The notes beneath the pieces were generated by a model. That model did no database searches. It had not been told where the DNA came from and worked only from the letters and a program-made list of their open reading frames with translations. 37,691 bases of DNA from Caballeronia jiangsuensis (GTDB lineage Bacteria > Pseudomonadota > Gammaproteobacteria > Burkholderiales > Burkholderiaceae). The position numbers were made by a program, and so were the translations under genes. How positions within the stretch are numbered: the stretch's first letter is position 1; each line of letters begins with the position of its first letter. Where the stretch lies: assembly GCA_000648925.1 (NCBI GenBank), contig JFHF01000065.1, positions 1 through 37,691 of the forward strand, in the 5' to 3' direction. Positions 34,302 to 37,691 of this stretch are shown here, in pieces.

Positions 34302-35007
34302 CCTGATTCCGGCCAACAATCTCGTTTTGCAGGCATCGGCCATCTCGAAGACGTTCGTGCAGGGCGGCTTCAACGTGCCCGTGCTCAACAACGCGCAACT
34401 CGACGTGATGAAGGGCGAGAAGCTCGCGATCGTCGGCGCGTCGGGCTCGGGCAAGAGCACGCTGCTGCACGTGCTCGGCGGGCTCGACGAGCCGAGCGCG
34501 GGCAAGGTTTCGCTGCTCGGCAAGCCGTTCACCGAGCTGAAGGAGAAGGAGCGCAACGAGCTGCGCAACCGTGCGCTCGGCTTCGTGTATCAGTTCCATC
34601 ATCTGCTGCCGGAATTCACCGCGCTCGATAACGTCGCGATGCCGTTGCGCATCCGCCGCATGGCCGAGGACGACGCGCGCCGGCAGGCGCAGGAGATGCT
34701 GGAACGCGTGGGCATCGGGCACCGCGCGAAGCATCGACCGGGCGAGTTGTCGGGCGGCGAGCGGCAGCGCGTGGCGATCGCGCGCGCGCTCGTCACGCGT
34801 CCGGCCTGCGTGCTCGCCGATGAACCCACCGGCAATCTCGACGGCGGCACGGCGGACACCGTCTTCAACCTGATGCTGGAGCTGTCGCAGACGCTCGAAA
34901 CGAGCTTCGTGATCGTCACGCACGATCCCGATCTCGCCGCGCGCTGCGACCGCATCATGCGCCTGCGCGACGGCGTGCTGCACGAAGAGCCGCCCGTGCC
35001 GGTATAA
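34294..35007 (+). CDS. lolD: Lipoprotein-releasing ABC transporter ATPase LolD
   Basis: This 237-residue ABC ATPase drives lipoprotein release with LolC. Walker A GASGSGKST is at residues 48-56, the Q-loop has VYQFHHLLPEF, the signature is LSGGERQR, Walker B is CVLADEPTGNLD, and the H-loop is IVTHD. FHHLLPEFTALDNV is the typical LolD sequence after the Q-loop. The ATG at 34294 overlaps the end of lolC by 8 bases, so translation is probably coupled. Confidence 0.97.
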   Translation: MSDLIPANNLVLQASAISKTFVQGGFNVPVLNNAQLDVMKGEKLAIVGASGSGKSTLLHVLGGLDEPSAGKVSLLGKPFTELKEKERNELRNRALGFVYQFHHLLPEFTALDNVAMPLRIRRMAEDDARRQAQEMLERVGIGHRAKHRPGELSGGERQRVAIARALVTRPACVLADEPTGNLDGGTADTVFNLMLELSQTLETSFVIVTHDPDLAARCDRIMRLRDGVLHEEPPVPV

Positions 35008-35031
35008 CGCGTTTCCTGTGCGGGAGGCGTC

Positions 35032-35820
35032 ATGTGGATCGATACGCACTGTCATCTCGATGCCGGAGAGTTCGATGCCGACCGCGATGCCGTCGCCGGC
35101 GCGGCGCTCGATGCGGGCGTGACGCGCATCGTGATTCCGGGCGTCGAGCGCGGCAATATCGCGACGGTGCGCGCGCTCGCGCATCGCATCGCGGGCGGCG
35201 CGTATGCGCTCGGCATTCATCCGCTTTTCACGCCGGGCGCGCAGGAAGACGATCTGCGCGTGCTGCGCGACGAGATCGCGGCGAGCCTCGACGATCCGCT
35301 GTTCGTCGGCATCGGCGAAATCGGGCTGGATTATTTCGTGCCGACGCTCGACGATGCGCGCCAGCAATTCTTCTACAACGAACAATTGAAGCTCGCGCGC
35401 GAGTTCGATCTGCCCGTGATTTGCCACGTGCGTAAGTCGCAGGACAAGGTGCTGAAAGGCTTGCGCGTGCACGACATTCATCGCGGCATCGCGCACGCGT
35501 TCAACGGCAGTTTCCAGCAGGCCGAGGCGTTCATCGCGCAGGGCATGCGTCTCGGCTTCGGCGGCAATCTCACGTTCGAACGCGCGCGGCAGATTCGCCG
35601 TCTCGCAGCGGAGCTTCCGCTCGACGCGATCGTGCTCGAAACCGATGCGCCCGACATCGCGCCTTCGTGGCGCTACAAGCAGCGCAATACGCCGGACCAG
35701 GTCGCGCAAATCGCAAAGGTGCTCGCGCAGTTGCGCGGCATCGACGAAAACACGCTCGCCCTAGGCACAACGGCTAACGCGCACGCCGCGCTCCCACGGC
35801 TCGCGCCCGCCTCTTCATAA
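35032..35820 (+). CDS. TatD-family metal-dependent hydrolase
   Basis: The 262-residue TIM-barrel hydrolase has DTHCHLD (residues 4-10), Glu96 in GEIGLDY, His132 in VICHVRKS, a further His in IAHAFNGS and the final ETDAPDI acid. TatD proteins are DNases (3'-5' exonuclease and AP endonuclease activity in E. coli). The ATG at 35032 follows CGGGAGG. It lies 24 bases after lolD and 64 bases before comEC, an order common in Burkholderiaceae. The nuclease next to a DNA-uptake channel gene is notable, but a link is not shown. Confidence 0.93.
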   Translation: MWIDTHCHLDAGEFDADRDAVAGAALDAGVTRIVIPGVERGNIATVRALAHRIAGGAYALGIHPLFTPGAQEDDLRVLRDEIAASLDDPLFVGIGEIGLDYFVPTLDDARQQFFYNEQLKLAREFDLPVICHVRKSQDKVLKGLRVHDIHRGIAHAFNGSFQQAEAFIAQGMRLGFGGNLTFERARQIRRLAAELPLDAIVLETDAPDIAPSWRYKQRNTPDQVAQIAKVLAQLRGIDENTLALGTTANAHAALPRLAPASS

Positions 35821-35884
35821 TCGTTTCGATCGACGTTCGTCTCCGCGAGCGTGCGTCTGCGGCAACGAAAACGAAGAGGAAGAA

Positions 35885-37691
35885 GTGCGCGCGATTCTGC
35901 TGGGATTTGCATTGGGCGTCTGGGGCTTGCAGCAGCAGGCTCGCTTGCCGGATGGCATCGCGTGGTTTGCAGTCTGCGCGGTGTGCGCCGCCGCGATGAC
36001 GCTGGGCGCGATGAAGCCGCGTGTGCGCATCGCGAGCTTCGTGATCGGCGCTTGTGCGCTCGGCTTCGCGTACGCCGCGATGCGCGCCGAAGTCCGGCTG
36101 CGCGAGCAATTGCCCGTCGCGTACGAGCAGCGCGATATCGAGTTGACGGGCTTCGTGCGCGGGCTTCCCGAGCAACAGGCGGACGGCACGCGCTTTATCT
36201 TCGAAGTCGAAACGAACGGCGCGGGTCTGCGCGATTTTCCGCGCATCGTGCGATTGCTCTGGCCGTCGCCGGATCGCGCAACACTGCGCGCCGGCGAGCG
36301 ATGGACGCTGACCGCGCGTCTGAAACGCGCGCACGCCAACGCGAACTTCGGCCTGCGCGATGCCGAAGCGAGCCTGCTCGAACGCGGCATTCGCGCGACG
36401 GGCAATGTGTCCGTTGCGCACGTGCCGCGTCGGCTGAGTCCCGATGCGGCCGGCCCGCGTCTGATGATCGATCGTCTGCGTGCGCGCATGCGCGATCGAA
36501 TCGACAACGTGCTCGGGCGTGCGCCGCATCGCGGGATCATCGTCGCGCTCGCGGTGGGCGCGCAGGACGCTGTGAGCGACGCCGACTGGGCCGTCATGCG
36601 CGCGACCGGCACGAGTCATCTCGTCGCGATATCGGGGTTGCACATCGGTTTCGTCGCGGGACTGGCGGCGTTGATCGTCGGCTTCGTGTGGAAGCGCCTG
36701 AGGCTGCGAGGCGTGCCGGCGCCGTTGATCGCGGCCGCGCCCAAGGTGGCCGTGACTGGTGCGGCCGTCTTCGCCGCCTGCTATGCCGCGCTCGCTGGAT
36801 TCAACGTGCCGGCGCAACGCACGCTCTGCATGCTGCTGATTTTCGCCGTCGCGTTTCTCTGCGGACGGCGGCCCGCGTCGTCGCTGGTGCTTTTGTGGGC
36901 GCTCGCGATCGTGCTCGTCGCCGATCCGTGGGCGGTGACATCGCCGGGATTCTGGCTATCGTTCTGCGCAGTGGCGGCGATTCTGCACGCGATCGCGTCG
37001 GCGGGGCGATTCGAGTCGCGCGCGCAGCCGGAAGATCGCGATGACATCGATCAGTGGGATCGCGTCGATCCGAGCGAAGTCGGGCAGCGTCCGGCGCACT
37101 CGACGAGGCGCACATTGCTTCCGGCCTTCGCGCGGTTTTGCCGCCGCGTCCGGCGTCACGTGACGTCGAGCGTGCGCGTGCAATACGCGGTGACGATCGC
37201 GCTCGCGCCGCTCACGGTCTACTGGTTCTCGCAGATTCCGTTGCTCGGCCCGCTCGCGAATGCGTTCGCGATACCGTGGATCAGCGTGCTCGTGACGCCC
37301 GCGACGCTCGCGGGCCTCATGCTGCCCGCGCCGCTCGATGCACCGATGCTCCACGCCGCGCATGCCGCGCTCTCGCTGCTCTGCGATGGACTCTCGCGTC
37401 TCGCCGATACCGTGCCATCGCCGCTCTGGGCTTTGCCGCAGCCGGGAGCGTTCGCGCTCGCGGCAGCGTGCATCGGCGTCGCATGGGCGCTCGCGCCGCG
37501 CGGCTGGCCGCTGCGGTTCGCCGCGCCGCTGACCTGGCTGCCGCTCCTCGCGCCCGCCACGCATCCCGCGCCCGCAGGCGCGTTTCGGGTCACCGCGCTC
37601 GATATCGGGCAGGGCTCGGCGCTCGTCGTCGAAACGGCGCGGCACACCTTGCTCTTCGATGCCGGTCCCGGCCCCGAATCGACGCACGCGG
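35885..37691 (+). CDS. comEC: DNA internalization-related competence protein ComEC/Rec2 (3' end outside the window)
   Basis: The frame is open from the GTG at 35885 to the window edge, about 602 codons; the family has about 750-850 residues, so the end is missing only because the window stops. AGAGGA lies a few bases upstream. The N-terminal part has TMs and an OB-like ELTGFVRGLPEQ segment. The Competence domain has the motif SHLVAISGLHIGF near residue 245, followed by many TMs. The C-terminal metallo-beta-lactamase-like domain begins at about 567 (TALDIGQGSALVVETA, LLFDAGPG). ComEC is the inner-membrane channel for single-stranded DNA uptake. Intact as far as seen. Confidence 0.93.
   Translation, partial: MRAILLGFALGVWGLQQQARLPDGIAWFAVCAVCAAAMTLGAMKPRVRIASFVIGACALGFAYAAMRAEVRLREQLPVAYEQRDIELTGFVRGLPEQQADGTRFIFEVETNGAGLRDFPRIVRLLWPSPDRATLRAGERWTLTARLKRAHANANFGLRDAEASLLERGIRATGNVSVAHVPRRLSPDAAGPRLMIDRLRARMRDRIDNVLGRAPHRGIIVALAVGAQDAVSDADWAVMRATGTSHLVAISGLHIGFVAGLAALIVGFVWKRLRLRGVPAPLIAAAPKVAVTGAAVFAACYAALAGFNVPAQRTLCMLLIFAVAFLCGRRPASSLVLLWALAIVLVADPWAVTSPGFWLSFCAVAAILHAIASAGRFESRAQPEDRDDIDQWDRVDPSEVGQRPAHSTRRTLLPAFARFCRRVRRHVTSSVRVQYAVTIALAPLTVYWFSQIPLLGPLANAFAIPWISVLVTPATLAGLMLPAPLDAPMLHAAHAALSLLCDGLSRLADTVPSPLWALPQPGAFALAAACIGVAWALAPRGWPLRFAAPLTWLPLLAPATHPAPAGAFRVTALDIGQGSALVVETARHTLLFDAGPGPESTHA

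Noticed and set aside
31677..34568. A 963-codon minus-strand open frame opposite the membrane protein, lolC and lolD
   Set aside because: Antisense shadow of well-supported genes with no domain of its own.

Overview
The window reads as chromosomal DNA of a high-GC betaproteobacterium of the family Burkholderiaceae (Burkholderia, Paraburkholderia or Caballeronia type). The gene content supports this: ilvB-ilvH-ilvC-psd-pssA in a row, a sigma factor followed by DUF3619 and DUF3106 genes, lolC-lolD-tatD-comEC, and a 338-residue class I ketol-acid reductoisomerase. Most genes are housekeeping or envelope genes. No tRNA, rRNA, CRISPR array, insertion sequence or phage gene was recognised.

Layout. 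1-483 is a non-coding fold-back repeat. 553-3035 (minus) encodes a cytochrome bd/cyanide-insensitive type oxidase (cydAB). 3211-3596 (plus) holds two ACGR-loop hairpins that match a guanidine-II (mini-ykkC) riboswitch, followed by its expected target, an SMR guanidinium exporter (sugE/gdx). 3868-9895 (plus) carries a DUF4126 membrane protein, a large FtsX-type permease, a group 2 truncated haemoglobin, an AlaX-type tRNA editing protein, a DUF924 protein and a DUF5672 protein. 9909-11973 (minus) is a TetR-LOG-SDR unit. 12118-14770 (minus) is an envelope group: diacylglycerol kinase, GT4 glycosyltransferase and an LpxH-like phosphoesterase. 14811-17140 (minus) is an ECF sigma factor, DUF3619, DUF3106 and RDD unit with overlapping starts and stops.

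17370-22622 (plus) is branched-chain amino acid synthesis (ilvB, ilvH, ilvC), then a terminator and two phosphatidylethanolamine genes (psd, pssA). 22705-24372 (minus) has a lower-GC GT9-like gene of possible foreign origin and a glycine-zipper envelope protein with an Ala/Gln repeat. 24604-30258 (minus) is lysS, prfB with its programmed frameshift, recJ and a conserved protein of unknown function. 30422-32915 (plus) is a Gtr-like glycosylation group whose GT2 gene is reduced to a remnant next to an intact gtrA and a large membrane protein. 33048-37691 (plus) is lolC, lolD, tatD and the 5' part of comEC, which runs off the window.

The points most worth a second look are the guanidine-II riboswitch with gdx, the degenerate GT2 gene in the gtr-like locus, the GT9-like gene whose ribosome binding site lies in a perfect hairpin, the sigma-DUF3619-DUF3106-RDD module and the fold-back repeat at the left edge. 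I did not find a wholly new defence or mobile system. All calls rest on reading the sequence and on family knowledge; no database search was run.
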